A DNA stretch of 64,000 nucleotides from Anisakis pegreffii. Lineage: Eukaryota; Nematoda; Chromadorea; Rhabditida; Anisakidae. The stretch covers positions 186,001 through 250,000 of the forward strand of contig JAPYMA010003052.1 in NCBI GenBank assembly GCA_035041965.1, given 5' to 3'. Below the pieces are notes generated by a model. The model made no database searches. It saw only the letters and a program-made list of their open reading frames with translations, and was not told the DNA's origin. Of this stretch, positions 51,338 to 63,199 are shown piece after piece. The translations under genes were made by a program, and so were the position numbers. Positions within the stretch are counted from its first letter, which is position 1. The number at the start of each line of letters is the position of its first letter.

Positions 51338-51955
51338 ACAGAATTTGGTGGATTCATGAACATTTTCAGACAGTTCGACTGGCAGTTAGCGGAGATGACA
51401 GGCTTGAAGTGTGTGTTTGAAAGCATCCGACTCACAGATCACTCGATCACACCCATAATTGATCACTTATGCTCTTCGAGTTTTATTTCATTGTTGTAAA
51501 TGCTAAACAATTGCAAACAAATTCCAATTTCCCAATACGAACAATTCTCAAAATAAATGTTAATATTCATCCACAAAAGCAATGAATTCTGATTAGATTC
51601 ACGTCAGTTTTGGATTCCTCGAAATTTTTCTGTACGAATTACCTTCATTGATGTTATATATTGTGCTTAACTGTTGACGTGATATTTGCTTTAAAGTTTA
51701 TACCAAAGTGCTTATGAAATGCATTTAAAAGTGGTGTACAAACGAAAGATTCCAGTGAATAGAAGTTTATTAATAATTCATCGACTGATTGTAATATGAA
51801 AATGGCAAAAGCGCAACAATAAATCATATTAATCATAAATATATCGTTAACATCATCACCATCACAACATTTGTCACAAATTATTTAGCAATAAGCGAGT
51901 ACGTAAAATAACATCAATAATAACAGCAAGAACAACAAAAATAACAAGTCAGACG
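51338..51955 (+). repeat. Segmental duplication, 3' part, unit 1
   Basis: Nearly identical to 57104-57724 over most of its length (for example the ATTGATGTTATATATTGTGC and GTGGTGTACAAACGAAAGAT regions). It starts at a TTTGACAG acceptor followed by an open frame EFGGFMNIFRQFDWQLAEM to a TAA at 51499, which may be an extra 3' exon of the phosphatase-like gene. The rest looks like 3' UTR and flank. Confidence 0.85.
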
Positions 51956-52393
51956 TATTTTCCCGGCGGGTTTGTTTCAATATCTCAATTGAGATAAAAT
52001 GAGATGAAGGAGGAATTCATCAAGTCGTGAATTTGTCATGAGGAGGTGTTCATTCGCAATTCAACCGTAGTAGAGGCAACGCAAGAATCAGATAGCATTA
52101 AAAGGATCTGAGTGTAGATGTGCAGAAAGGGCACTGAATATTCGAAGTGATCGTCGAAAGGTTTAGCTTCGAGCTCGGGAAAATCAGGTCAACAGTCAAA
52201 GCAGAAGAAGATCAAAAGTGAAAACATTGATGAATTCATCGCAAAAATGTCCTCAGGCGGTAAGTGAGTGGCCACAATTCACGGACTTCTCTCAATTTAT
52301 TGCAGACATGTTATTCTACAAGATGGAAGTAGTCATCTGAATGAATAAACGATCCAAAATTTCTGACATAATGATGAATGCTCAAAATTAGTG

Positions 52394-53982
52394 TACATTT
52401 AAATGTACTGAAAATTGAAGAAAAGACTGGCGAAACACCTGTTGAATATCGATAGATGCTTGAGATGTCTGGATACGGCATTTCCTTTAGACGGCTTCAC
52501 CGTGAACTTATACTCATATGCGTCTGAAATCAACCATCATACTAACGGATTATGCACATTGTCAGCAACGCTTGCCACTTCAGAAGTCATTCGTCATAAT
52601 CTGGAAATGTCACTTCAGTTTAGTGAGCCAACTCAATTTAGCGTAAACATCAAACGTGCAAAAGTTCAATTCAAAACGAATTTTATCACTCCCTAATCCT
52701 GAAATCGAATGGACCCGTTGACATTTGGACATAAAACAGTTCCAGTCAAAAGATGTGCTGAGAATCGAGAAAAAAAACAGCATTCAAATGCTTCCGTTAT
52801 CTCGGGTTATCTTGCAACCTCACTCAATACGATATAATCCCGCATGAATTGAAAGCATCAGTTGCAACGGAATGCCACAAATCAAGTGGTGTTGTCTGCA
52901 TGCCTAATGCTTCCAAAGAAACAGCCAATGGCAATTGAGTGCCGAGAGAAAAGAATTGATACGGTAGTTGGAGAGCTAACTGAAGGAAGTATTTGATTGG
53001 CTGCTGACATATCATTACTGTAACGACTACTGTCACTTGCGGATACTTCTTACCAGCTCGAGATTACGGTAAAAATAGAGTCAACAAAAAATAAATCCCG
53101 AGACGATTGTCTTTGTCGATTGAGTTGATAAATCAAGTGATCGGCACAGCCAGGTGAACATTATTCTTGATGCTCACACGCTTTTCAAAGCAGTCATTTT
53201 GCTTGAGCCATATTCGCCCTCATTTTTCCACTATCTTATACCGCTACAAACTAAACACAATGATTCCGAAGTGAGTGATTCCGCCACGAACTATTGGTCG
53301 TTCAGTTCACGTTCTCTTGATCTTTTTTTTTCATTATCGCTTAATTATTTTTTGTTATGTAATGAATTCATGCATAATTTGCATAAATGATCATTAATTT
53401 GCATCATATATTAACGTATTAGCATGTTCATTAAGTATAATTGAGCTTTCTCCTGAAGAGTTGCTTTATCAGCGATAAATTCGCAGTTTATCATCATTTT
53501 CTTCTATAATACTTTTTAAATTAGTCGTAAATTATGCGATTAAGTATCGCAGATTTGGCATTCAGCAAATTTCCTTTTCAGTAACGTTCCTCATTCGATG
53601 GAACGATGATGGTGCTGAGTTAGGTACTCTAGGTTTTCAATGAAATGTTTCTAAAAATGTCGCGTTTCGCAATAAAAAATTGGTTTGGTGAGATGATTGA
53701 AATGTTTTCGTTCCTCTTCGTTGTTGATGTGTTTTCCGGCCTACCGAACGCGTTTGTTTCTTTGATTAATGCTGTGATAGATATTCTCCAACCGTTACGT
53801 ATGTTTCAGTCGCTCAATGGTTAACCTGGACGATGGGATTTGGTGGTCGGACCAAAGTGAGCGATGGAAATGGTTAAGACTTCCGCAACCAGCAATTAAC
53901 ACCAGCTCAGAGGCTAGTTAATACATTAGGCTCATCTTTTTCTTATTGTATTGTTTTCTCTTTGAAATTCAATTTCATGAAA
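52394..53982. other. Unclassified sequence inside the disrupted unit
   Basis: Fragmentary open frames with some protein-like character (52415-52696 and around 52740-53000, the latter with stops every 20-40 codons) suggest a decayed coding element, possibly a transposon. No family motif is recognised. Confidence 0.3.
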
Positions 53983-55060
53983 TAGGTGAGAATGCTCACG
54001 TAATGATTCCTCCATGTTGTTAATCCATTCTGAGTCGGGTTGGGGGCATGGACATAGCATTTCCTAGATGCCCTGTAGGTGTTCGAATGCAGTGAGGCCG
54101 TGAGAATGGGCTGATAACCCAAGGAGCAATCCTATCCCGGTTCCGGGTGAACCCGGCATCCGTACCGTCAAACTTCCATGTTTTCATGGACAGCGGCGGG
54201 GGACCTCGGGTTCTAGGAAATGTGATGTCTATGTCTCTGGCCAGTCTAGGAACTAGTCAAAAAGATAGGAATCGTTTTGTGACACTTTCTTTTTGTTTGT
54301 ATTGTTTAGTTGTAACCATATGGGTATATTCAACGTGATGATATTAACAACTTTCATGCACTCGATGGCATTCGGTTGGGTATGTGAATGATGGTTCGAT
54401 GACAGAATGGCCGGTTCAATTCGACTATTGAGCAGCCGCAGCAAACGGTTCATCACGGAAAGGTAGCAAATTGATCAATATTTTCTTATGTGTTATTTAC
54501 TTCTTTTTACTTGGACCTTAGTTCCCTCAAATAAGTGAGAATTCTCACGAAATGATTCCTAAATGTTATTGATCCATCTATAGTTGGGTTAGAAACATAG
54601 ACACTGCATTTTCTAGTTCCCTGCAGGTGTGCGAATGCAGTGAGGCCGGGAGAATGGGCTGATAACCCAAGGAGCAATCCTATCCCGGTTCCGGGTGAAC
54701 CCGGCATCCGTACCGTCAAACTTCCATGTTTTCATGGACAGCGGCGGGGGACCTCGGGTTCTAGGAAATGTGATGTCTATGTCTCTGGCCAGTCTAGGAA
54801 CTAGTCAAAAAGATAGGAATCGTTTTGTGACATTTTCTTTTTTTTTTATTTGTGCTGTTTGATTATATGCGTATAAATATATTCTAATTGCTAATATTGA
54901 TAACTTTCATTCACTCGATGGCATTCGATCGCGAATGTGGATGATGATCAACAACGGAATGGACGATTCGATTCGACCGATTGACCAATCGCAACAATTG
55001 GTTCAACACGATGAGGTAGTAAATTGATAAATATTCCCTTATGTATTTATGAGTTCAGAA
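53983..55060 (+). repeat. 548-bp tandem repeat with an identical 183-bp core
   Basis: Two units, about 53983-54530 and 54531-55060. The outer parts differ at many positions with indels, but the core 54102-54284 and 54650-54832 is base-for-base identical by my reading. The core is GC-rich and holds CCCGGTTCCGGGTGAACCCGG (a hairpin) and CTAGGAAATGTGATGTCTATG. The latter pairs with the segment left of the core (CATAG..ATTTCCTAG or its variant in unit 2), making a long foldback. Non-coding or of unknown function. Confidence 0.85.
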
Positions 55061-55197
55061 TCTATTTATCCTCCATTTATCTGTTGTTTACCCCACCATT
55101 GTTATTTGAGCAGAGAATGTTTCTTAGGCAACGCTTTTTACAGACACTAGGATTTGAGGTTGCGCAATGGCTAGATTTCGAGCCAATAAAGCTCAAC

Positions 55198-55242
55198 GGC
55201 GCTCTTTAGCGTCAGTTTAACCCAACGGCTCTCTTTAGAGCC
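55198..55242 (+). promoter_or_regulatory. Pair of histone-type 3' stem-loops without a histone gene
   Basis: GGCTCTCTTTAGAGCC at 55227-55242 is a perfect 6-bp stem with a CTTT loop, preceded by CCCAAC and followed by ACCAAGA. This fits the replication-dependent histone mRNA 3' element, with the C-first loop reported for nematodes. A second copy, GGCGCTCTTTAGCGTC (55198-55213), has the same loop and a G-T wobble in the stem, 29 bases upstream. A third, imperfect one is at 55289-55304. No histone reading frame is found nearby, so this may be a remnant of a histone gene 3' end. Confidence 0.55.
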
Positions 55243-55538
55243 ACCAAGACAATAAACCAAACTTTGTTCATTTCTTTCTCAACAGATCGCCTCTTTTAAG
55301 AGCCTCTATAGATGCTTCGCCACAGGATATCCCTGCTTCATTAAATTAAAATATTCAGAGGCTTCTAATTTAATGTCAACATCGATGAGTTTTATCAAAA
55401 TCTGCATGGCTTTTTTCATTTGCCATCATATCCTTCTTTTCATGCTTAAGTTTTCTTATAAATGCATGCTGTGTAATGAATCAGTGCTTCCCGTATTTTC
55501 TGTTTATCCTTTATTAGTTTTTTGTTTCGAACGCATGC

Positions 55539-55584
55539 GTTATCTAATCTGATACTGCAGTGCTGCAGTAACAGATTAGATAAC
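55539..55584. repeat. Near-perfect 46-bp palindrome
   Basis: Arms 55539-55560 and 55563-55584 are inverted copies of GTTATCTAATCTGATACTGCAG with one mismatch and a 2-base centre. It could extrude as a cruciform or form a 22-bp RNA hairpin. Confidence 0.9.
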
Positions 55585-56088
55585 CGAACTCAGTCATTTA
55601 GGATAATTGCACATGTTTTGTTGGATTCATTCCGCATGAATCGTATGCTCTGTTTGTTAGAAATATTGTTCTATGTTTTTATCCGATGATAATAAGTTTA
55701 TTACTCCAGAGCAGTGTTCTAATCCCCGATAACGCGTGGTGTAGATTGAATTCGTCTGTTTGCCGTGATGAAGACGAATCAGTTATCGGAGAGAACTGGT
55801 GTCGTGACGTCTGCTTTTTTCGTTGGTGCTTGAATATGTGTGATATGACGTTGATGTTTTTCGTTGCATGATATGATGTGATATATGTTCCTATGTGATA
55901 TATTTTGTATGTTGTGATGCTTTATGTATTGTGTGCTGTGATATTTTTTCCATTTTCATTTTTGATGTGATTCATATGAAAAGTGTAAAAGTTTTGGGGA
56001 GGGGGGTGTCGTTACTTTTCGTTTATTTTTGTTGTTGTTTGTTTCTTTTTGTTGTTGTTTGTTTATTGTTATTGTTGTTTTTAATTTT

Positions 56089-56151
56089 TGAAAGAGCTCT
56101 TGAGGAATTTCGTCTTCCGGCCACCTTCGTGTGGTTATGAGAGCTCTTTCA
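56089..56151. other. Nested hairpin
   Basis: TGAAAGAGCTCT (56089-56100) pairs perfectly with AGAGCTCTTTCA (56140-56151). Inside lies a smaller hairpin (CCAC, CTTCG loop, GTGG). It is preceded by a G/T-rich run of GTT repeats (about 56025-56085). Confidence 0.75.
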
Positions 56152-56931
56152 GTCGGTGCTGTCCGGCTAGTGAATGACTGTCGCATGCGTAGGGTTATGC
56201 ACTGTTTACGGACGGATCGATCAAACGTTATTTTTCGCATAATGGAATTTGAGTCACTAGTAACGGCGAGGCATTCACTAGCTAGGCGGTATCCACCTGA
56301 TTTCCAGTTGCAACCAGAGGTCGAGGTTGTCAGAGTCTTCGCGAAAATTGGGCAGGTTTGGAGAGGTCTTTGTGCTAATCAAATGACAGTCGTCGCTCTG
56401 GTGCTTTGGGCAGTGGATGACTTGCCAGCTCGGATTAGTCAGGGTTGACAAGACGTCTCCTGCCCGAAGATTCGTTCAACTGGAAGTCAGGGTTTTCTTT
56501 TTATGGGCCCCTGGTCGCGAAACGGCACTTCGGCGCCCGTCCAGCGGTCAGTGGGCCCCAAGAAACGGTCAGGCTGGGTTGTCTGCGACGGTTATTTCTA
56601 GAAATTTTGAAATTCCCGCTCTTGAAAACGCACCAATTTATACAGCAGTGGCAGATCGCCACAGTTGATAAGAAGCCAAGTTTGCATTATTTGTTCTTTT
56701 CATTCGTTTATTTTGAGATTTTTATCCATTTTCTAATACCCATACTTCATTTATGGATATTCCTACTCAAGATAATGCAATGAGGAACGACAAGAAGCAA
56801 GTTTTCCGCCTACACACTGGAGTTATTCCGTGATTCAGATTGTAATATTTAGTTTGCAAGTCGTTTAGGTTTTAGTTATTCCGTGATTGCAAGTTTATAA
56901 CAGTGTTCGTAGGGGTGTAAATTTTTCGCCA

Positions 56932-57024
56932 ATGGACACCCCGCCGGAGCAACGTGGTCAGGAAAGTGGCCCTCTGTCAGAGACTCCGTCCTCCGACGAA
57001 CAATACTTAGAATATGATCTGTAG
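56932..57024 (+). CDS. Small open frame, 30 codons, unknown
   Basis: An ATG in the context GCCAATGG opens a frame reading MDTPPEQRGQESGPLSETPS and ending EYDL-stop. It is acidic, Pro/Ser-rich and of high GC relative to the flanks. A possible donor (GATCT|GTAGGT) overlaps the stop, so it could be a first coding exon rather than a complete small protein. It lies 80 bases before the resumed 3' homology of the phosphatase unit. No family recognised. Confidence 0.25.
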   Translation: MDTPPEQRGQESGPLSETPSSDEQYLEYDL

Positions 57025-57103
57025 GTTGTAGATTGATGCCCGGATTATGTATATCTCCGTTGCTGAATTCATTGTTTGTTTGGTTTTTTATTTCTCTTTC
57101 CGG

Positions 57104-57724
57104 CAGAATTTGGTGGATTTTTGAATAATTTTAAAATGTTCGTCTAGTAATTAGTGCGAAATATATAGGCCTGAAGTGTGTTTGAAACCGTTCGACTCAT
57201 AAACCACCTGATCACTCTCATTATGCCCTTCGAGTTTTATTTCATTGTTGTAAATGCTAAACAATTGCAAGGAAATTCAAATTTCACAATACGAACAATT
57301 CTCAAAACGATTGTTAATATTCATCCACAAAAGCAATGAACTGTAATTAGATTTACGTCAGTCATGGATTCCTCGAAATTATTCTGTACGAATTACCTTC
57401 ATTGATGTTATATATTGTGCTTAACTGTTGACGTGATATTTGCTTTAAAGTTTATACCAAAGTGCTTATGAAATGCATTTAAAAGTGGTGTACAAACGAA
57501 AGATTCCAGTGAATAGAAGTTTATTAATAATTCATCGATTGATTGTAATATGAAAATGGCAAAAGCGCAACAATAAATCATATTAATCATAAATATATCG
57601 TTAACATCATCACCATCACAACATTTGTCACAGACAAATTTGCAACATTTAGCAATAAGCGAGTATGTAAAATAATAATTGTAATAACAGCAACAACAAC
57701 AAAAATAACAGCTCAGGCGTATTT
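57104..57724 (+). repeat. Segmental duplication, 3' part, unit 2
   Basis: Counterpart of 51338-51955. The coding-like start has degraded (stop soon after the EFGGF codons) while the presumed UTR portion remains highly similar, including the GTGGTGTACAAACGAAAGAT region. Confidence 0.85.
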
Positions 57725-59168
57725 TGTGAATGAATGCTGAACAAGAGATTTATCAACTACTTCTTGTTCCAATTAGCTCAAAAATATACCAAAATCGAAA
57801 TGAAGATACCAAATTCCAAATGTAATTCTAAAAATTAACCCAATTTCTCGCAATATAGAAAATCTCTGCTCTAAAGTATCCCTAACTTCCAAATTTTACT
57901 TTCAGACTCTGTTGTTATTTAGAATAAATTGCGACGTAATAAACTGACCTGTTGTGCAAAAAACACAATATAATCACTCATTATGATAATTCTTTCCGCA
58001 AAAGCAACCCAGTCGCTTTTCATTGCGTTCGTTTGCTTTCACATACCCGTACAATCACTGAGCTTGACTTCATGCTGTGCAACATGGCAACTATTTAAAC
58101 TCAAAAGATTGGAAGCAAAAAAACAAGAAACTACCTAAAAATGCACTTCTTTAAAATACTCATTCCATGCATCCTTTGACTTTGTTCGTCCTCCTCCTAA
58201 TCAAATTGAAATTCTCCCAAATGACCAAAATTATCAAATCGATGAAGGAATAAAGAAATGAAGCGAAACGGAACGAAATCAATTTGCCAGCATATAATAG
58301 AATAACCGGAAAGGAAATAAACGGATCAAACAAGTTACACGAATAAAAAATCTCCGTGCAATATCAGTTCTCAACGAAAAAAATAAAAACTAACAGGCAG
58401 GTTAATACAGGTGCACCTAACAGGTATACATACACCTGATGAGACAACAACAGTAAACGATGACCGTAACGACTCCCCCTTGAACGATGGGCAAGAGAAG
58501 GAAATGAAATTTCCAGCAGTCATTCGCCTCAGACTTTACTATATTCCGGGAACAATCAACTTAATCCACTGTCAATCTAAGCATGCACACAGCAAACGGC
58601 TATCTAACGATAAGCAAATCGCTCATATGATAAAATTGCACAAGTGCATGAAATCGATGAATTTTCACACGAAACATCAAAAAATAAAACTTCCATACAT
58701 AAAATACTCTAATGTATTGTTCGTCTAGAACTGAAACAATATTTCTCTATGTAATTCTAATGATTTTCTGTTGCATTTGGCACTAACAATCAAACAAAGA
58801 GAACAACTGCGACAAGTGCAATAGAACAAAATGAACACGAGCAGCACGTCAATATACCCCTTATTGTTAATAACTAATTCACAAAGTACCTATCCTACGA
58901 ATACTCCGAACTGAAACTTGATGCAAATGATACAAACTGGCATACCTCATCAACATTTTAAATGAACCACTTCACTACTACATAACTTCTTGCAATTACG
59001 CTCCGTTTTCGCATACTAACTTTCAAAACAATTAAATTGAAAGGTTGTATTAAGAAACTCGAATTAAATTCATCTAATGAAAATGTCGAAAATCATCATT
59101 TCAGTTACATGAATCTACTGAGTGAAGTTGATCGAACTGATGCCACTACCACCATTCACATAACCCGT
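57725..59168. other. AT-rich intergenic stretch 3' of CNOT10
   Basis: No supported gene. A plus-strand frame at about 58430-58728 (includes PDETTTVNDDRNDSPLNDG) is protein-like only in its first third and lacks a good start. The part near 59168 is expected to be the CNOT10 3' UTR. Confidence 0.35.
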
Positions 59169-62100
59169 TCAAGAGATTGTCCCTTTATTCATCTGCTTCA
59201 ACTGCTCTTCAATAATCCTTCTCGCTTGTGCACCTTTTCCAAGTCGAATATTCAAATACACTTCTAGAGGAATCGCTTCTGCAGGTACCACAGTATCACG
59301 CTGCGCACTCAACTGCAAAAATACATTAAAACAATTCCACGATGCAATGCTCATGAATAAACATAAAATGAGAACAATAAAGCCAAACGAATTCAAATTT
59401 ATACTTCAATTCGAACGTTATTTATTAGATCACTACAACCATAAAATATGACACTTCCCTGCCCAAAGCTCTAAATCAACTCGATTACAGATAATCCTAG
59501 GCAGAATTCCATTCAGAACGTAAACAAACAACAATCCACATGGAACGACACATACCATAGAAAGTGTATTCAGTGACTTGTGTAGATTTCCACTCAACGC
59601 TTGCAACAGAGCACGATTGTAAATAACAGCCGATATTGTGCTGGGCATTGACTGTAGTGGGACAGCTTGCGATAAACTTTCCATTGCTTCTGGTAGCCTA
59701 TCTAACAGCACCAGTGCTTCAGTCTACAATCATTACCCTTCTATTAAAGTCGATGGCTGAACTCACTTTCAAAATATTTTCAGTGAAATTCCGAAACATT
59801 CACAAACAACTCATAAATGAATACACTTTCAAATTCATTATCTGGAAGAGCAATGTCCAACAATTTAAAAGAAAAATTTCAACGTTAAAATAAATTATCT
59901 TATGAAATACAGAACTTTTTTGAAATTCGTACATAAACAGTCCTAATTGTAAGATGATAATGAGCATAAATAACTACTGATCCACTATCAATATAATATG
60001 CTTTACCTTGAAAAGAACGGCCAATAACTTATGATGAGGTGATACTTGAGGTAAGCCGGCCAACTGAGTCGCAGCCCAAAGTGCCAATCCGAACCTTCCC
60101 AGATTGAGATTAATGAAAGCCGACGCCGCATACAGCCATGGCAGGAGATATACGCAATCCCGTTCACCACCTGTCAGTACCAATGCATTTCGAATGCATT
60201 GTGCCGCATACTCCCAACTTATCTCGTTGGCTGACAAACGGTCATCCGACTGCGAGCTGCTTTGGGCACTAAAGCATTTACATTGTCTCAACAGAAAGTC
60301 AAAAATTCCAAATATTTTCTTCAGATTTGTTAATTCCCTCAAATAATTTTGCTTTTGAATGACATCTCTTCATGAAATCCAATGACCATGTTAACCCTAA
60401 TCCAAATTTCTACTTATTCCGGACATTTTTTCAAAGCAATTACAACCTGGACAGACATTGCTGATACTGATAGCTTTTCAATTCTACAAAACAAAACCAA
60501 CAACGAGAAGTAACCGAACAAATCAGAGCGAAATCTCACTTCAAGCTGGCATTCTTCATGCTGCTGTTCGCCTGTCCCGTCGAAAGTGCAACGTACCGGT
60601 GGTTACCAAACCCGATTATCTGTTTCACAACTGTATTTACAGCACTTCCGTTACGTCCACCATTACCCGTCTCTTCGTCAGTTCCGTTCTTTAACAAATA
60701 TACACAATCCATATGATAACAAGGAAATGTAACGAACAGAACCCAACGTTTCAAGATCAGATACATATCATACTGCACACCTCCTCGAAGTAATCAATGA
60801 TAATTTTCAAACAACGATCAGAAATTCTTTTCCATCCCCATATTCATCTATCAAACAATGACTCTGAACGCTCATAATGACATCTTTATCCTAGTACTTA
60901 TGAGATAAGACATGAAACAAAACAAACCGACGAACGAACGAACCTTTGAGAGGGCATGAATGCAACATTCGGCGAGACGTAACCAAATTCTTGGTTGTCT
61001 TGGATATGAGGACACCACGGAAAGAAATAAAAGGAACGCTGACTCGGCCTGGCCAGAATGTAGCTGTGCCAATGCGGCATGATAGATCAGGCAATGCCGT
61101 GGAATTGTCGATTCTTGCCAGCTGAATGCAAAATTTTATTCATCATCCTTCGCTCCACTCCAATAACCCAGCCGTCTTATCATTATTCTTTTTCAAAACT
61201 CCTCTCAAATGAACTAATAATTCAATTTCATCACCAAATTAAAACAACCGAAACTTAAAGATAAAGAAGAGATTTCAATCAAACAACTCAAAGGAGCAAT
61301 GATGAAAAAATTTACACGACTAATGAATCAGCCAACTGACCTTTTCCTTTTCTTTTTATCGCTGAACATCGCTGAACGAAAATACGATTCGGCCAGCTCA
61401 GCTTTCTTCAACGATAACGCATAAACGCAACCAATCGCGTTGTCCACCAAACGTCTCTCTTCGTCCTCAAATTAAAATCATGTGAAAATTCTGAATGCAC
61501 ACAACATTTTGCAAACAAACTGCTACTTTATTTCTGAATTATTGCTCATGACAATTACTTTTTTTTCATAGGGATAACGAATCATATATGCACAAAAAAA
61601 GAACTTACTTGAAGTGATGGTCGAAATTTCAAGAGTCGACTCAGTGCCCTCGAAGCGTTACCGTTCTTCATATCCAACTCAGACTGCAGTAAACACCATT
61701 GCAAAATCTACAATACAATGAAATGAAGTAACTTCACGCTGAGCTTCTATTGCAAAATACTGCGAAACTGGAAAATCGCAAAGCTTCTGTATTGCAAAAT
61801 CTATAATACAGAAGCTTGATGATATTCAACTTCATGTCTACAACACTTCAAACAAACAAAATCAGTTTCTTTGCAGTGCTCTAAATGTGAATCAAAACTA
61901 AATCATCATTCAAACAACAGTGAAGTGACAACAATACGTTACTACTCAAAACTTCTCTGAACAGAAATCGATGCAGTGTATTTCTCCTGCACGAATCTGG
62001 CCATAACAAAATGCAACAATCTTATACAACATGATATATAAAGATGAGGATAAAGTTAATTGGACTGATGCAACAATGAAGTGTGTTCCATCAATACCTG

Positions 62101-63199
62101 CGGTTTTTGCAGGTGATCAACAAGTGAAGCGGTCTGTGCAAGTCGGCATCTTATACGACACTCCAAGCAATCCAAATAATCTTTTTGTGTTATTTGCGCA
62201 CGTCGCCAAGTTTGATTATCACGTAAACGTAACACTTGCTTCAGAGCCAATTTCGGTTGACACAACGTTAGACTCATTTCGATTTCGAGCAACGACACAA
62301 CAAAGAATAATTTATCTGAAACGTGAACGATATAGTTTTCCTCTTCTTCAATAATCACGGTCGTATCGTTTCGTTCAGCTTTCACTTACAACAACAAAAA
62401 TATGAACCCGATTAGCTGCACACAGCATATGATTATCTTCTTATTTTCTAGAGTTCAGTAGTACGAAGGTTGAATGATGTATTTGTGAAATTCTAAATTC
62501 TCAAACCTGGTAGACCGTTCAGGGCAAGGATTGCTTGAAGAAGTTGAATGGCTGTACGTCGATTACCTCTTGCAAATGCATTCAACGCCAAATTGAAGGC
62601 AGCAAATGCCTCGGCACGCGTTCGTAATGGTCGATTTATTGGTGTTCTTAACTGAAATATTACTCATATCACATTATAAATCTCGATTAAACATCTGACG
62701 TCGCATCATTTAGCAATAGTAAAACCATATGAAAGTACTGCAAACGATGTGAAAGTAACCTCAGGAAAAAGTTGAAGCATCGAATTCGTGTATTCAGCGC
62801 TGAACACACCAGCGTTTCGAGTTGCCTCACACAAGCGAAGATTCGCCGACAGACGTCGTTTTTCGAGTTCATTTAGCGTGCACTGATTCCGTGCATTCAC
62901 CAACTGGTCATGGCACCGTTGGAAATCGTGACAGTTGTATGCCTGAAGAGGTTCGGTTAGTTACTTTTGATAATCTCGTCTTATTTGAGAGTTCTCATTC
63001 GGAAATTTGCACCAACCGTAACTAGTTCAGATCGCTGTTTTGAGTGAATGCTGAAGATGAAAATGGAACTAACCACATAAGCGGGATCGGATGACAATGA
63101 GGATGGCACAGATGACCCGAAAGAGTTTGAGCGCATTTTGGAAACATTCGAACCAAACTGGGAACACTCACGTTTCGTTGTGAATGCCGTCTGAAGCAT
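59169..63199 (-). CDS. CNOT10: CCR4-NOT transcription complex subunit 10
   Basis: CNOT10 is a TPR-rich scaffold subunit of the CCR4-NOT mRNA deadenylase, where in animals it pairs with CNOT11 and docks on the N-terminal part of NOT1. Eleven exons join in phase (621 residues): 63199-63074, 62942-62760, 62651-62507, 62384-62098, 61707-61609, 61465-61341, 61121-60944, 60688-60540, 60268-60007, 59723-59556, 59312-59169, the last ending in TGA. Family-type segments: YHAALAQLHSGQAESAF and PRIWLRLAECCIHA (TPR region, residues about 330-380), NTVVKQIIGFGNHRYVAL, YAAQCIRNALVL, HHKLLAVLFK, and PAEAIPLEVYLNIRLGKG near the C-terminus. It is somewhat shorter than the roughly 740-residue vertebrate protein, mainly in linkers. 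The start is the first in-frame ATG. A TCTATCAG acceptor 17 bases upstream fits a trans-splice site, though a further 5' exon is possible. Confidence 0.92.

Larger units (their letters stand above)
51962..57724 (+). pseudogene. Second, disrupted unit of the phosphatase-like locus
   Basis: Unit 2 starts at CCCGGCGGG (51962), with a 5' flank and first exon (52167-52259, same length as 47444-47536, open, with the same GTAAGTG donor) homologous to unit 1. After about 52393 the homology stops exactly where unit 1 enters exon 2, and all middle exons (pTyr loop, WPD region, P-loop) are missing. Homology resumes at 57104 with the 3' segment, in which the EFGGF frame is now broken by an early stop. 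The intervening 4.7 kb is unrelated, structured, repeat-bearing DNA. A functional phosphatase-like product is not expected. The first exon could still be spliced to something else. Confidence 0.75.

Noticed and set aside
54995..55020. TGAGGTAGTAAATTGAT resembles the let-7 seed and 5' half
   Set aside because: The matching position in the first repeat unit (about 54460) reads AAAGGTAGCAAATTGAT, and no miRNA-type hairpin partner is evident, so it is a chance match within the tandem repeat.
58411..58728. 106-codon plus-strand frame
   Set aside because: It needs a GTG start, only its first third looks protein-like, and no splice borders or family support it.
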